Shown here: one piece after another, positions 52,870 to 60,911 of the stretch
Numbering within the stretch: position 1 is the stretch's first letter
Layout of the letters: every line of letters begins with the position of its first letter
Assembly: GCF_003634695.1 (NCBI RefSeq)
Contig: NZ_RBWV01000001.1
Location: 1-64,000 of the forward strand
From: Motilibacter peucedani
GTDB taxonomy: Bacteria > Actinomycetota > Actinomycetes > Motilibacterales > Motilibacteraceae
Length of the DNA: 64,000 nucleotides
Direction of reading: 5' to 3'
The notes under the pieces: generated by a model
What the model was told of the DNA's origin: nothing
What the model saw: only the letters and a program-made list of their open reading frames with translations
Database searches by the model: none
Position numbers and translations under genes: made by a program

Positions 52870-53259
52870 ATGCACCCGCTCCCCGCGTCGCTCGGACCGC
52901 TCGTCGACAAGCTGGGGATCGTGGTGCTGGACGCGAGCGCGAGCCAGGTGGTCGGCACGATGCCGGTCGAGGGCAACACCCAGCCGGCCGGCGTGCTCCA
53001 CGGCGGCGCCAGCGTCGCGCTGGCCGAGACCCTCGGCTCGATCGGCGCCGCCCTGCACGCCGGCGCCGGCCGGGCGGCCGCGGGCGTCGAGGTGAGCGCC
53101 ACCCACCACCGCGCGGCCCGCTCGGGCACCGTCATCGGCACGGCGACCGCGCTGCACCTGGGGCGCACGCTGGCGAGCTACGAGATCGTGCTCACCGACG
53201 AGCAGGACCGCCGCCTGTGCACCGCCCGGCTCACCTGCGCCATCACGACGCTGGGCTGA
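52870..53259 (+). CDS. Hotdog-fold thioesterase (PaaI family)
   Basis: A 129-residue single hotdog domain. The active-site region is NTQPAGVLHGGASVALAETL, with the GxxHGG motif and the Glu/Asn positions of PaaI-type acyl-CoA thioesterases. The SATHHRAARSGTVIGTA strand follows. Such enzymes cleave aryl- or acyl-CoA. The start is set by a leaderless -10 box. A homologous gene sits beside polA in mycobacteria as well. Confidence 0.87.
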   Translation: MHPLPASLGPLVDKLGIVVLDASASQVVGTMPVEGNTQPAGVLHGGASVALAETLGSIGAALHAGAGRAAAGVEVSATHHRAARSGTVIGTATALHLGRTLASYEIVLTDEQDRRLCTARLTCAITTLG

Positions 53260-53284
53260 GCCCGCCGACGAACGGGCGGCTCGG

Positions 53285-53875
53285 TCAGTCGCCCATCCCC
53301 GCGAGCCGCAGCCGGCTGCGCGTGCGCATGGACCGGCGGCGCACCAGCAGGTCCTCGACCGCCGAGACGGCGCCCGCGTCGGCCGCCAGGCGGCGGCGCA
53401 CCGTCGCGACGCCGGCCGCGCGCCGGATGACGACGGGGGCGAAGCCGAGCCGTGCGAAGAACCGGTTCTCGTCGCGGGTCTGCGGCAGCGTGCTGGTCAT
53501 CAGCTGCTCCGCGCCGACCTCCTCGGCGAACGACGCCGCGGCCGCGACCAGGGCGTGGCCGACGCCGCGACGGCGGAACTCCGGGCGCACGTGCATGAAG
53601 TGCAGGTGCACCGAGCGGGTGTCGAAGAGCACCGCGAACGGCTGGTGCGTGAGCACCGCCATGCCCGCGACCGCGCCGTCGAGGTCGGCGACCAGGATGC
53701 GCAGGTTGGCGTCGGCCTCGGCGGCCTCCAGCCGCTCGAGCACCCCCCGCTCGCTGGGCACCGGCGCCGCGCGGTCCATCGACCGGGTCGACTCGCGCAG
53801 CTCGCACCACATGCGCAGCAGCTCATCGGCGTCGTCGCGCCGGGCCCGGCGCACGCACACGTTGGCTCGAGGCAC
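53285..53875 (-). CDS. GNAT family N-acetyltransferase
   Basis: A 196-residue GNAT. The acetyl-CoA loop is RPEFRRRGVGHALV near residue 100, with HLHFMHV just before it and ENRFFARLGFAPV after, both standard. An extra basic C-terminal stretch (LLVRRRSMRTRSRLRL) follows the domain. The acceptor substrate is unknown. The GTG start has GGAGGAG upstream. It converges on the thioesterase gene. Confidence 0.85.
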   Translation of the reverse strand: MPRANVCVRRARRDDADELLRMWCELRESTRSMDRAAPVPSERGVLERLEAAEADANLRILVADLDGAVAGMAVLTHQPFAVLFDTRSVHLHFMHVRPEFRRRGVGHALVAAAASFAEEVGAEQLMTSTLPQTRDENRFFARLGFAPVVIRRAAGVATVRRRLAADAGAVSAVEDLLVRRRSMRTRSRLRLAGMGD

Positions 53876-54113
53876 CGCTCCTCCTCCGCAGACACGCCTC
53901 CTCCACGGAGGAAGCGCACGCTGACCCCACCCCGCACACGCCTCGTTCTCCCTGCTCGCAGCGGCCTCCTAGTCTTGGCCGCGCGCCCCCAGCAGGGCTG
54001 CCAACCCCGGGGCCGTGCCCGGAGGTTGGATCAAGCTCGGGCGGAGCCTACGACCATCGCGACACCGCCCGCTAGTCCTTCGTGCAACCAGGTTCGAAAG
54101 AGGGTCCGCCCGC

Positions 54114-54866
54114 GTGGTCGCAGGTACCGGCACGTTGCTCAACGTCACCACGATCCTCGTGGGCACCGCCGCCGGTGCTGCCCTCGGCGACCGGCTGCCG
54201 CGGCGTACCCGCGACGTCGTCACCGACGGCCTCGGCCTCGTGACGATCCTGCTCGGCGGGCTCAACGCGGTGGCGGTGCGCGACGAGGCGCTGCGCGCCG
54301 ACGTCGGCGGCAGCGCCCCGCTGCTCGTCGTCCTGGGCGCCGTCCTCCTGGGCGGGGTGGTGGGCTCCCTGCTCGACCTCGAGGGGCGGCTGGCGGGCGC
54401 CGGGGAGCGCCTCAGACGTACGCTGCACCGCCTCGCCGGGCACGCCGACCCCTCGCGCGAGCGCTTCGTCGAGGGCTTCGTGACGGCCAGCCTGGTCTAC
54501 TGCATCGGCCCGCTGGCGATCCTGGGGGCGCTCGACGACGGGCTCGGCCGCGGCATCAGCTCGCTGGCGGTGAAGTCCAGTCTCGACGGCGTCGCGTCGG
54601 TGGCCTTCGCGGCCTCGCTCGGGTGGGGCGTCGCCTGTGCCGCGCTCCCCGTGCTGCTGCTGCAGGGCGGCGTGACGGCGCTCGGCGCCACCCTGGGCGA
54701 CGTGGTGCCCGGCTCCGACATCAGCGCGATGACCGCGACCGGCGGGCTGCTGCTCGTGGGGGTGGGGCTGCGACTGCTGCGGGTGCGCGACGTGCCCGTC
54801 GCCGACCTGCTGCCCGCGCTCGTGGTGGCCCCGGTGCTGGTCGAGGTGGTCGCGGCGCTCCGGTGA
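54114..54866 (+). CDS. DUF554 family membrane protein
   Basis: A 250-residue membrane protein with about seven helices. The Gly-rich N-terminal GTLLNVTTILVGTAAGAALGDRLP, the VYCIGPLAILGALDDGLG segment and the AALPVLLLQGGVTALGA helix match the DUF554 (YdfK) family, which resembles small transporters but has no assigned function. The GTG start at 54114 has only a weak ribosome site. It is a stand-alone gene convergent with livF. Confidence 0.85.
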   Translation: MVAGTGTLLNVTTILVGTAAGAALGDRLPRRTRDVVTDGLGLVTILLGGLNAVAVRDEALRADVGGSAPLLVVLGAVLLGGVVGSLLDLEGRLAGAGERLRRTLHRLAGHADPSRERFVEGFVTASLVYCIGPLAILGALDDGLGRGISSLAVKSSLDGVASVAFAASLGWGVACAALPVLLLQGGVTALGATLGDVVPGSDISAMTATGGLLLVGVGLRLLRVRDVPVADLLPALVVAPVLVEVVAALR

Positions 54867-54871
54867 GCCGC

Positions 54872-54892
54872 GACGACCTCGACCGCGTCGTC
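54872..54892. terminator. Short hairpin between convergent DUF554 gene and livF
   Basis: GACGAC pairs with GTCGTC across a 9-base loop. The 6-bp stem is weak, but it sits in the 35-base gap between two stop codons and could serve both. Confidence 0.25.
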
Positions 54893-54901
54893 CCGGGGCG
54901 G

Positions 54902-55615
54902 TCAGGCGGAGACGTCGCCGCCGAGGTAGGCGGCGCGCACCGACGGGTCGTGCAGCAGCTCGCGGCCGGTGGCGCTGCGCACCACGCGACCGGTCTCGAG
55001 GACGTAGGCGCGGTCGGCGAGCGCGAGCGCCTGAGAGGCGTTCTGCTCGACCAGCAGCACGGTGACGCCCTGCTCGTTGATCTCCTTGATGATCTGGAAG
55101 ATCAGCTGGATGACCTTGGGCGCGAGGCCCATCGAGGGCTCGTCGAGCAGCAGCACCTTGGGCTGGGCCATGAGCGCGCGGCCGATGGCGAGCATCTGCT
55201 GCTCGCCGCCGGACAGCGTGCCCCCGGCCTGGTCCTTGCGCTCGGCCAGCCGCGGGAACAGCGTGAAGACGCGGTCGATGTCGGCCTTGAGCTCGTCCTT
55301 GCGGATGTAGGCGCCCATGTAGAGGTTCTCGAGCACCGTGAGGCCCGGGAAGACGCCGCGGCCCTCGGGTGCCTGGCAGAGCCCGAGCGCGACGCGCTTG
55401 TGCCCCGGCACCCGCGTGATGTCCTGGCCGCGCAGGCGGATCGCGCCCTTGGTCACCGCACGCAGGCCCGACACCGTCTTCAGGGTGGTGGTCTTGCCCG
55501 CGCCGTTGGCGCCGATCAGCGCGACGATCTCGCCCTCGGCGACGTCGACCGAGATGCCCTTGAGCGCCGCGATCTTGCCGTAGTAGACGGAGATGTCGTC
55601 GATCTCAAGCAGCAT
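54902..55615 (-). CDS. livF: LivF, branched-chain amino acid ABC transporter ATPase
   Basis: A 237-residue ATPase of the HAAT family. Walker A is IGANGAGKTTTLKT, the signature LSGGEQQMLAIGRAL and Walker B LLLDEPSMGLAP are intact. LivF pairs with LivG to drive LivHM. The start at 55615 lies inside the last 11 bases of livG. It is the last gene of the liv operon. Confidence 0.93.
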   Translation of the reverse strand: MLLEIDDISVYYGKIAALKGISVDVAEGEIVALIGANGAGKTTTLKTVSGLRAVTKGAIRLRGQDITRVPGHKRVALGLCQAPEGRGVFPGLTVLENLYMGAYIRKDELKADIDRVFTLFPRLAERKDQAGGTLSGGEQQMLAIGRALMAQPKVLLLDEPSMGLAPKVIQLIFQIIKEINEQGVTVLLVEQNASQALALADRAYVLETGRVVRSATGRELLHDPSVRAAYLGGDVSA

Positions 55616-56378
55616 CTGTGGGCACTCCCAGGTAGGCCTCGATGACCCGCGGGTCGTTCTGCACCTCGGCGGGCAGCCCCTCGGCGATCTTCTGGCCGAA
55701 GTCCAGGACCGCCACGCGGTCGCTGATGGTCATGACGAGGCTCATGTCGTGCTCGATGAGCAGCACGGCGACTCCGGTGTCGCGGATGCGGCGGATCAGC
55801 GCCTGCAGCTCGACCTTCTCGGCCGGGTTCATGCCGGCGGCTGGCTCGTCGAGCAGGAGCAGCTTGGGCTCGGTCGCCAGCGCCCGGGCGATCTCCAGCC
55901 GGCGCTGGTCGCCGTAGGAGAGGTTCTTCGAGGTCTCCTCGGCCACCCGGCGGATGCCGACCAGCTCGAGCAGCTCGAGCGCCCGCGCCTTGCCGTCGCG
56001 CTGCTCCACGCGGTGCAGCGGTAGGCCGAGGATCGCGCTGATGGCACCGGTCTTGTGGCGCGCGTCGGCACCGACCATGACGTTCTCGAGCGCGGTCATG
56101 TTGCCGAACAGGCGGATGTTCTGGAACGTCCGGGCGATGCCGCGGCGGGTCACCAGGTGCGGCGCCCCGCTGGGCAGCTGCTCCCCCATGAACGTCAGCG
56201 TGCCGCTGGTGGCGGTGTAGACCCCGGTGGTCACGTTGAACGCCGTGGTCTTGCCCGCGCCGTTGGGTCCGATGAGGGCGAAGATCTCGCCCTCGTCGAC
56301 GTGCAGGTCGAGCTCGTTGACGGCGGTCAGGCCGCCGAAGCGCATGGTGACGTCGCGCAGCTCGAGCAGCCGGCTCAC
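55605..56378 (-). CDS. livG: LivG, branched-chain amino acid ABC transporter ATPase
   Basis: A 257-residue ATPase. Walker A is IGPNGAGKTTAFNV, the Q-loop region has GIARTFQNIRLFGNMTALENVMVG (typical of LivG), the signature is NLSYGDQRRLEIARAL, and Walker B is LLLDEPAAGMNP. The GTG start overlaps the livM stop (GTGA). Confidence 0.93.
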   Translation of the reverse strand: MSRLLELRDVTMRFGGLTAVNELDLHVDEGEIFALIGPNGAGKTTAFNVTTGVYTATSGTLTFMGEQLPSGAPHLVTRRGIARTFQNIRLFGNMTALENVMVGADARHKTGAISAILGLPLHRVEQRDGKARALELLELVGIRRVAEETSKNLSYGDQRRLEIARALATEPKLLLLDEPAAGMNPAEKVELQALIRRIRDTGVAVLLIEHDMSLVMTISDRVAVLDFGQKIAEGLPAEVQNDPRVIEAYLGVPTDAA

Positions 56379-57487
56379 TCGTCCACCTCCACGTTCTGCA
56401 CCGCGACCGGGCCGACCTCGGCACCGAGGCTGCCCATGCCGCCGGTGCCCTCTTGCATCTCGGCCCTGCGCTGGCGGTTCGGCAGCAGGCCCTCCGGGCG
56501 GAAGATCATGATGAGGACCAGCGCGGCACCGAAGAACAGCTGGCGCCACTCGACGAACTGGCGGAACCGCTCCGGCAGCCAGGCGATGAGGAACGCACCC
56601 AGGATGACGCCGGGGATGTTGCCAGAACCACCCAGCACCACTGCGGCCAGGATGAGCGCCGACAGCACGAAGGGGAAGTTGTCGGGCACGATCGCGGTCT
56701 GCCGCGAGGCGAACACCGCGCCGCCGGAGCCGGCGATGCCGGCGCCGATGAAGAAGGCGGCCAGCTTGAACTTCAGGGTCGGCACGCCCATCAGCTCGGC
56801 GGCGTCCTCGTCCTCGCGGATCGCGGCCCACGCCCGCCCGACGCGGCTGTCCTCCAGCCGCTTCGCGATCAGGATGATCAGCACGATCAGGACGACGATG
56901 ACGTACCAGTAGGCCTTCGCCTTCAGCGCACCGAACTCGAGGGTGTCGCCGACGTTCGGCGGGCGCGGGATCTGCGAGATGCCTCGAGGACCACCCAGCC
57001 AGTCGGTGTTGTTGGCGGTGACGCGGATGATCTCACCGAAGCCGAGGGTGACGATGGCGAGGTAGTCGCCGCGCAGGCGCAGCGTCGGAGTGCCGAGCAG
57101 CAGGCCCGCCGCCATCGAGAGGACGACACCGACGACCAGGGCGGGCCAGAACGACCAGTCGTACTTGGTCGTCAGGACGCCGACGGTGTAGGCGCCGATC
57201 GCGAAGAACGCGACGTAGCCGAGGTCGAGCAGGCCGGCGTAGCCGACGACGACGTTGAGCCCGAGCGCCATGACGATGTAGAGGCCGATGGGGTAGACCA
57301 GCACGCCGCCCCAGTCGTTCTGGGGACTCATGACGTTGGCGATGCCCGGCACCGACGGGAGCCACAGCGCCACGACGAACAGCAGGAGGTACGCGGCCCA
57401 CCGCACCGCCGCGGGCACGCGGTCCCAGCTCGGCAGGGACGGCCGACGGCCGCCCCGCGTCGTGGACCCGCTGACGAGGGTGCTCAT
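56375..57487 (-). CDS. livM: LivM, branched-chain amino acid ABC transporter permease
   Basis: A 370-residue permease with about ten helices. It has the family GLNVVVGYAGLLDLGYVAFFAIGAYT and the cytoplasmic RVGRAWAAIREDEDAAELMG loop that contacts the ATPases. About 30 polar residues precede the first helix and a 30-residue soluble tail ends the protein. ATG at 57487 overlaps the livH stop (ATGA). Confidence 0.92.
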   Translation of the reverse strand: MSTLVSGSTTRGGRRPSLPSWDRVPAAVRWAAYLLLFVVALWLPSVPGIANVMSPQNDWGGVLVYPIGLYIVMALGLNVVVGYAGLLDLGYVAFFAIGAYTVGVLTTKYDWSFWPALVVGVVLSMAAGLLLGTPTLRLRGDYLAIVTLGFGEIIRVTANNTDWLGGPRGISQIPRPPNVGDTLEFGALKAKAYWYVIVVLIVLIILIAKRLEDSRVGRAWAAIREDEDAAELMGVPTLKFKLAAFFIGAGIAGSGGAVFASRQTAIVPDNFPFVLSALILAAVVLGGSGNIPGVILGAFLIAWLPERFRQFVEWRQLFFGAALVLIMIFRPEGLLPNRQRRAEMQEGTGGMGSLGAEVGPVAVQNVEVDE

Positions 57488-58443
57488 GCCTTCGACCTCC
57501 CCATGGACTCGCCCAGCAGACCAGTGGGCCGGAACAGCAGGACCAGGACCAGGATGGAGAACGTGATGACGTCCTTCCACTCGGCGCCGAAGATGCTCGC
57601 GCCGTAGTTCTCCATCAGCCCGATCGACAGCCCGCCGAGCAGGGCTCCGCGCAGGTTGCCGATGCCGCCGAGCACCGCGGCGGTGAACGCCTTGATGCCG
57701 AGCACGAAGCCGATGAGGTTCTTGGTCTGCTCGAAGTAGACGACGTAGAGGGCGCCGGCGAGGCCGGCCATCGCGCCGCCGATGAGGAACGTCAGCACGA
57801 TCACGCGGTCGATGTTGACGCCCATGAGGACGGCGCTCTCGCTGTCCTGCGCGGTCGCGCGGATGCCGCGCCCGAGGCGCGTCTTGTTCACGAAGCGGTC
57901 GAGGACCAGCATCATGAGGATCGCGGCGACGAAGACCAGCAGCTTGTCGGCACGGACGATGCCGTCGCCGATGTGGAACAGCGTGGACTTCTTCAGCACG
58001 CGGTCGGTGTTGATGTAGTCGCGACCGGTGAGGTGGATCGCGCCGTTGTGGATGCGGGCCGCGAAGAGCTCCTGGAGGAACAGGCTGGCGCCGATCGCGG
58101 AGATCAGGGCGGCGAGCCGGTTGCTCCCCCGGTTGCGCAGCGGCCGGTAGGCCACCCGCTCGAGGACGACCGCGCTCGCGCCGGCCGCCAGCATGCCGGC
58201 GGCGGTGGCGCAGAGCAGCACCGCCACGAGCAGGAACCCCGTGGCGGGGGCGTCGAGCCCGAACATCGACACGGTGCCGAGCGCGGCGAACGTGCCGATC
58301 ATGAAGATCTCGGAGTGCGCGAAGTTGATCAGGCGCAGCACGCCGTAGACGAGGGTGTAGCCGAGCGCCACGAGGGCGTAGATCGAGCCGATGGTCAGCC
58401 CGTCGATGGTTGACGACCAGAACTGGTCGACGAAACCGCTCAC
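57484..58443 (-). CDS. livH: LivH, branched-chain amino acid ABC transporter permease
   Basis: A 319-residue permease with about eight helices. It begins with GLTIGSIYALVALGYTLVYGVLRLINFAHSE-type sequence, the LivH hallmark, and has the coupling loop TRLGRGIRATAQDSESAVLMG. The GTG start lies 116 bases after livK, with a hairpin between them, so it may be expressed less than livK. Confidence 0.92.
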   Translation of the reverse strand: MSGFVDQFWSSTIDGLTIGSIYALVALGYTLVYGVLRLINFAHSEIFMIGTFAALGTVSMFGLDAPATGFLLVAVLLCATAAGMLAAGASAVVLERVAYRPLRNRGSNRLAALISAIGASLFLQELFAARIHNGAIHLTGRDYINTDRVLKKSTLFHIGDGIVRADKLLVFVAAILMMLVLDRFVNKTRLGRGIRATAQDSESAVLMGVNIDRVIVLTFLIGGAMAGLAGALYVVYFEQTKNLIGFVLGIKAFTAAVLGGIGNLRGALLGGLSIGLMENYGASIFGAEWKDVITFSILVLVLLFRPTGLLGESMGRSKA

Positions 58444-58490
58444 AAGAGTTCCTCCGTGGACCCCGGCTGCGGGCCGGGTCCGGAACCAGG

Positions 58491-58524
58491 GACCCGGCGC
58501 ACCACCGTGGCGGTGCGCCGGGTC
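58491..58524 (-). terminator. Hairpin between livK and livH
   Basis: A perfect 13-bp stem (58491-58503 with 58512-58524, GACCCGGCGCACC and its complement) closes an 8-base loop, starting 36 bases past livK. It could be a partial terminator or an mRNA-stabilising stem that keeps the binding protein in excess. Confidence 0.6.
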
Positions 58525-58559
58525 ATGGGGTCAGGGCCTTGCGGACGACCGCGAGGGGA

Positions 58560-59765
58560 CTACTGCGGCTTGGCCGTCTTGTAGTCGCCCAGCGCGATGA
58601 TCTTGCCGTCCTTGACCTCGTGCATGTAGACCGAGCCGGAGGTCAGCTCGCCCTTGTCGTCCCACTTGATGGGCTTGGAGATGCCCTTGAAGTCCTCGGT
58701 GCTGAGGAAGGTGTTGATGTCGGCGGGCGAGGTCTTGCCGGCCTGCAGCGCCTTGATGAACGCGGTGGCCGCGTCGAAGCCCTCGGCCGAGTAGGTGGCC
58801 GGGCCGGTGCCGTAGGCCTTGGTGTAGTCGTCGATGAACTTCTGCACGGCCGGGTCGTCGGACGCGGTGGCCAGCACGCAGGTGCAGGACAGGAACGCGC
58901 CCTCGGCCGCGTCCTTGCCGCCGTCGATGAACTTCTGGTCGAGCGTTCCGTCGCCCGAGACGAACTTCGCGGTCACGCCGCCGTCGCGGAGCTGCTTGAC
59001 GAACTTCGCCGCCTCGGCGTAGTAGCCGCCGTAGAAGATCGCGTCCGGGTTGGCGGACTTGATCTTGCTGACGGTCGAGGAGTAGTCGTCGGCCTTCGGG
59101 TCGATCGAGTCGCGGGGGCTGGCCGCCGAGCCGATCGTCTTGGCGACGACGTCGGCGAGGCCCTTGCCGTACTCGCTCTGGTCGTCGATGACGGCGACCT
59201 TCTTGGCGCCGAGCGGGCCGGTGATGAAGCCCGCGACGCCGGGGCCCTGCACGTCGTCGTTCGCGAGGACGCGGTGCCAGAACTTCCAGCCGTTGGCCGA
59301 GAGCGTGGCGTTGGTGGCCGAGGCGGAGATGTTGGGGATCCCCGCCTCCTCGAGCGTCGGGACGGCGGTCTTCGACTCGCCGGAGAAGGCCGGGCCGATG
59401 ACGCCGACGACCTTGTCGGAGGCGACCTTGGGCGCCAGCGACGTGGCCTGGGCGGGGTCGCCCGCCGTGTCGTAGTCCTTGAGCGTGATCTTCACCGCGG
59501 GGTTCGAGGCGTTGTAGGCGTTGATCGCCACCTCGGCGCCCTGCTTGATGTTGATGCCGAGCTGGGCGTTGGGGCCGGTCAGCGCGCCCATGAAGCCGAT
59601 GTTGACCGACGAGCCGCCGCCGCCCGTGCCGCCGCTGGCGGCGCTGGAACCGGCGGGCGCGCTGCCCGAGTCGTCGCTGGCGCTGCTGCCGCCACAGGCG
59701 GTAACGCCGAGGCTGAGGGCCGCGAGCACCGCGAAGACGGATGCCCCTCGCTGGACGTTGCGCAC
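58560..59765 (-). CDS. livK: LivK-type substrate-binding lipoprotein
   Basis: A 401-residue periplasmic-binding-protein-like lipoprotein anchored outside the membrane. The signal ends in the lipobox LGVTACGG, followed by a Ser/Gly-rich linker. The binding domain starts NIGFMGALTGPNAQLG and has VVGVIGPAFSGESKTAVP and ISASATN, as in LivJ/LivK. The GTG at 59765 has AAGGAG six bases upstream. The ligand could be a branched-chain amino acid or another small amide; the sequence does not decide. Confidence 0.92.
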   Translation of the reverse strand: MRNVQRGASVFAVLAALSLGVTACGGSSASDDSGSAPAGSSAASGGTGGGGSSVNIGFMGALTGPNAQLGINIKQGAEVAINAYNASNPAVKITLKDYDTAGDPAQATSLAPKVASDKVVGVIGPAFSGESKTAVPTLEEAGIPNISASATNATLSANGWKFWHRVLANDDVQGPGVAGFITGPLGAKKVAVIDDQSEYGKGLADVVAKTIGSAASPRDSIDPKADDYSSTVSKIKSANPDAIFYGGYYAEAAKFVKQLRDGGVTAKFVSGDGTLDQKFIDGGKDAAEGAFLSCTCVLATASDDPAVQKFIDDYTKAYGTGPATYSAEGFDAATAFIKALQAGKTSPADINTFLSTEDFKGISKPIKWDDKGELTSGSVYMHEVKDGKIIALGDYKTAKPQ

Positions 59766-59910
59766 TGTGTCTCCTTCCTGCGGTCCGGGACACTCCCTGG
59801 ACCGTTCCTGAACATCGCAACCGGCACGCGGAGCCCCCTGGAGGGCGTGCCGCGCTCCGGGATGCAAGTAGTACCAGCCCCCGGCGCCCCTCACGGCACG
59901 CCGCGCACCA

Positions 59911-59937
59911 TTGCAACAAGGTTGTGACACGCGGGAA
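59911..59937. promoter_or_regulatory. GlnR-box-like site upstream of livK
   Basis: On the plus strand GCAAC, six bases, GTGAC, six bases, GAAAC. The actinobacterial GlnR box is built from GTNAC-N6-GAAAC units; the last two elements match exactly and the first in 4 of 5 positions. It lies about 150 bases upstream of the livK start. Nitrogen control is inferred. Confidence 0.5.
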
Positions 59938-60021
59938 ACACGGGCGGCCGACGCGGCGGTCCCCCGGTCCCGTGCAGACCGCCGCAGACCCGGGCAGGGC
60001 GGGCGGCGGGCGTGCCGGCTG

Positions 60022-60633
60022 CTAGTTGGCCTCGGCCTCGACGGCGGGGGCGCCACCGGCCTCGATGACCGACGCGGCGATCTCGCGCATGGGGGCGCGG
60101 CGGTCCATGGCGGTCTTCTGCAGCCAGCGGAACGCCTCGGGCTCGGACAGGCCGAGCGACACCTGGAGCAGGCCCTTGGCCCGGTCGACGAGCTTGCGGG
60201 TCTCGAACCGCTCCTGCAGGTCGGCGACCTCGGCCTCGAGCGCCTTGGTCTCCTGGTAGCGGGCGACGGCGAGCTCGATGGCGGGGACCAGGTCGGAGCG
60301 CCCGAACGGCTTCACGACGTAGGCCATCGCGCCGGCGTCGCGGGCGCGCTCGACCAGCTCGCGCTGGCTGAAGGCGGTGAGCATGACGACCGGCGCCAGC
60401 CGCGCCTCGCCGATGCGGGTCGCCGCGCTGATGCCGTCGAGCTTGGGCATCTTGATGTCGCAGACGACCAGGTCGGGGCGCAGCTCCTCGGCCAGCCGGA
60501 CGGCCTCCTCGCCGTCGCCGGCCTCGCCGACGACCGTCCAGCCCTCCTCCTCGAGCATCTCGCGCAGGTCCAGGCGGATGAGCGCCTCGTCCTCGGCGAT
60601 CACGACACGTCGCTGGGTGCTGGGGCTCGGCAT
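60022..60633 (-). CDS. pdtaR: PdtaR, ANTAR-domain response regulator
   Basis: A 203-residue two-domain regulator. The receiver has acidic residues in [12 protein letters not shown], the phosphorylated Asp in [12 protein letters not shown] and the Lys in [11 protein letters not shown]. The C-terminal ANTAR domain ([25 protein letters not shown]) binds paired hairpins in RNA and prevents termination. In mycobacteria PdtaR works with the kinase PdtaS; that kinase gene is not here. The ATG has GGAGGA upstream. Confidence 0.93.
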   Translation of the reverse strand: MPSPSTQRRVVIAEDEALIRLDLREMLEEEGWTVVGEAGDGEEAVRLAEELRPDLVVCDIKMPKLDGISAATRIGEARLAPVVMLTAFSQRELVERARDAGAMAYVVKPFGRSDLVPAIELAVARYQETKALEAEVADLQERFETRKLVDRAKGLLQVSLGLSEPEAFRWLQKTAMDRRAPMREIAASVIEAGGAPAVEAEAN

Positions 60634-60765
60634 GGGACTCCTCCGGGTCGGGCAGCTCGTCGCTCCTGCGGCGCAGCAGCAGCGTGTCGGACAGCGTACT
60701 GGTGCGAGCGGGCACCGGCGCCCGGCAGCGTCCGAGCAGCGCTGCACTACGCTGGGCGTCCGCCC

Positions 60766-60851
60766 GCCGGGGTGGTGGAACGGCAGACACGGAGGTCTCA
60801 AAAACCTCTGCCCGCAAGGGCGTGCGGGTTCGAGTCCCGCCCTCGGCACCA
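60766..60851 (+). tRNA. tRNA-Leu (anticodon CAA)
   Basis: Acceptor arms GCCGGGG and CCTCGGC pair (one G-T), and the 3' CCA is encoded. The anticodon stem GAGGT/ACCTC holds the loop CTCAAAA with anticodon CAA, reading UUG. The variable arm TGCCC-GCAA-GGGCG is long, as in Leu tRNAs, and the T arm has GGTTCGAGTCC. Confidence 0.95.
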
Positions 60852-60852
60852 G

Positions 60853-60895
60853 CGACAGCGCCGCCCGGCGGGAGTCCCGCGGGGCGGCGCTGTCG
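60853..60895. terminator. Strong bidirectional hairpin between tRNA-Leu and pyk
   Basis: A 14-bp perfect stem (60853-60866 with 60882-60895, CGACAGCGCCGCCC and its complement) with a second inner stem GCGGGA/TCCCGC. It starts 2 bases after the tRNA CCA and ends 17 bases from the convergent pyk stop, so it can end both transcripts. Confidence 0.7.
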
Positions 60896-60911
60896 TGCGT
60901 GCCGGGGTCGG

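Noticed and set aside
53260-53284. Terminator between the thioesterase and the acetyltransferase genes
   Set aside because: Only a 5-bp GCCCG/CGGGC stem is possible, which is too weak to call in such GC-rich DNA.
60766-60851. tRNA-Leu as an integration site for a mobile element
   Set aside because: No repeated tRNA 3' segment, integrase or foreign-looking genes are nearby; the flanks are conserved housekeeping genes.
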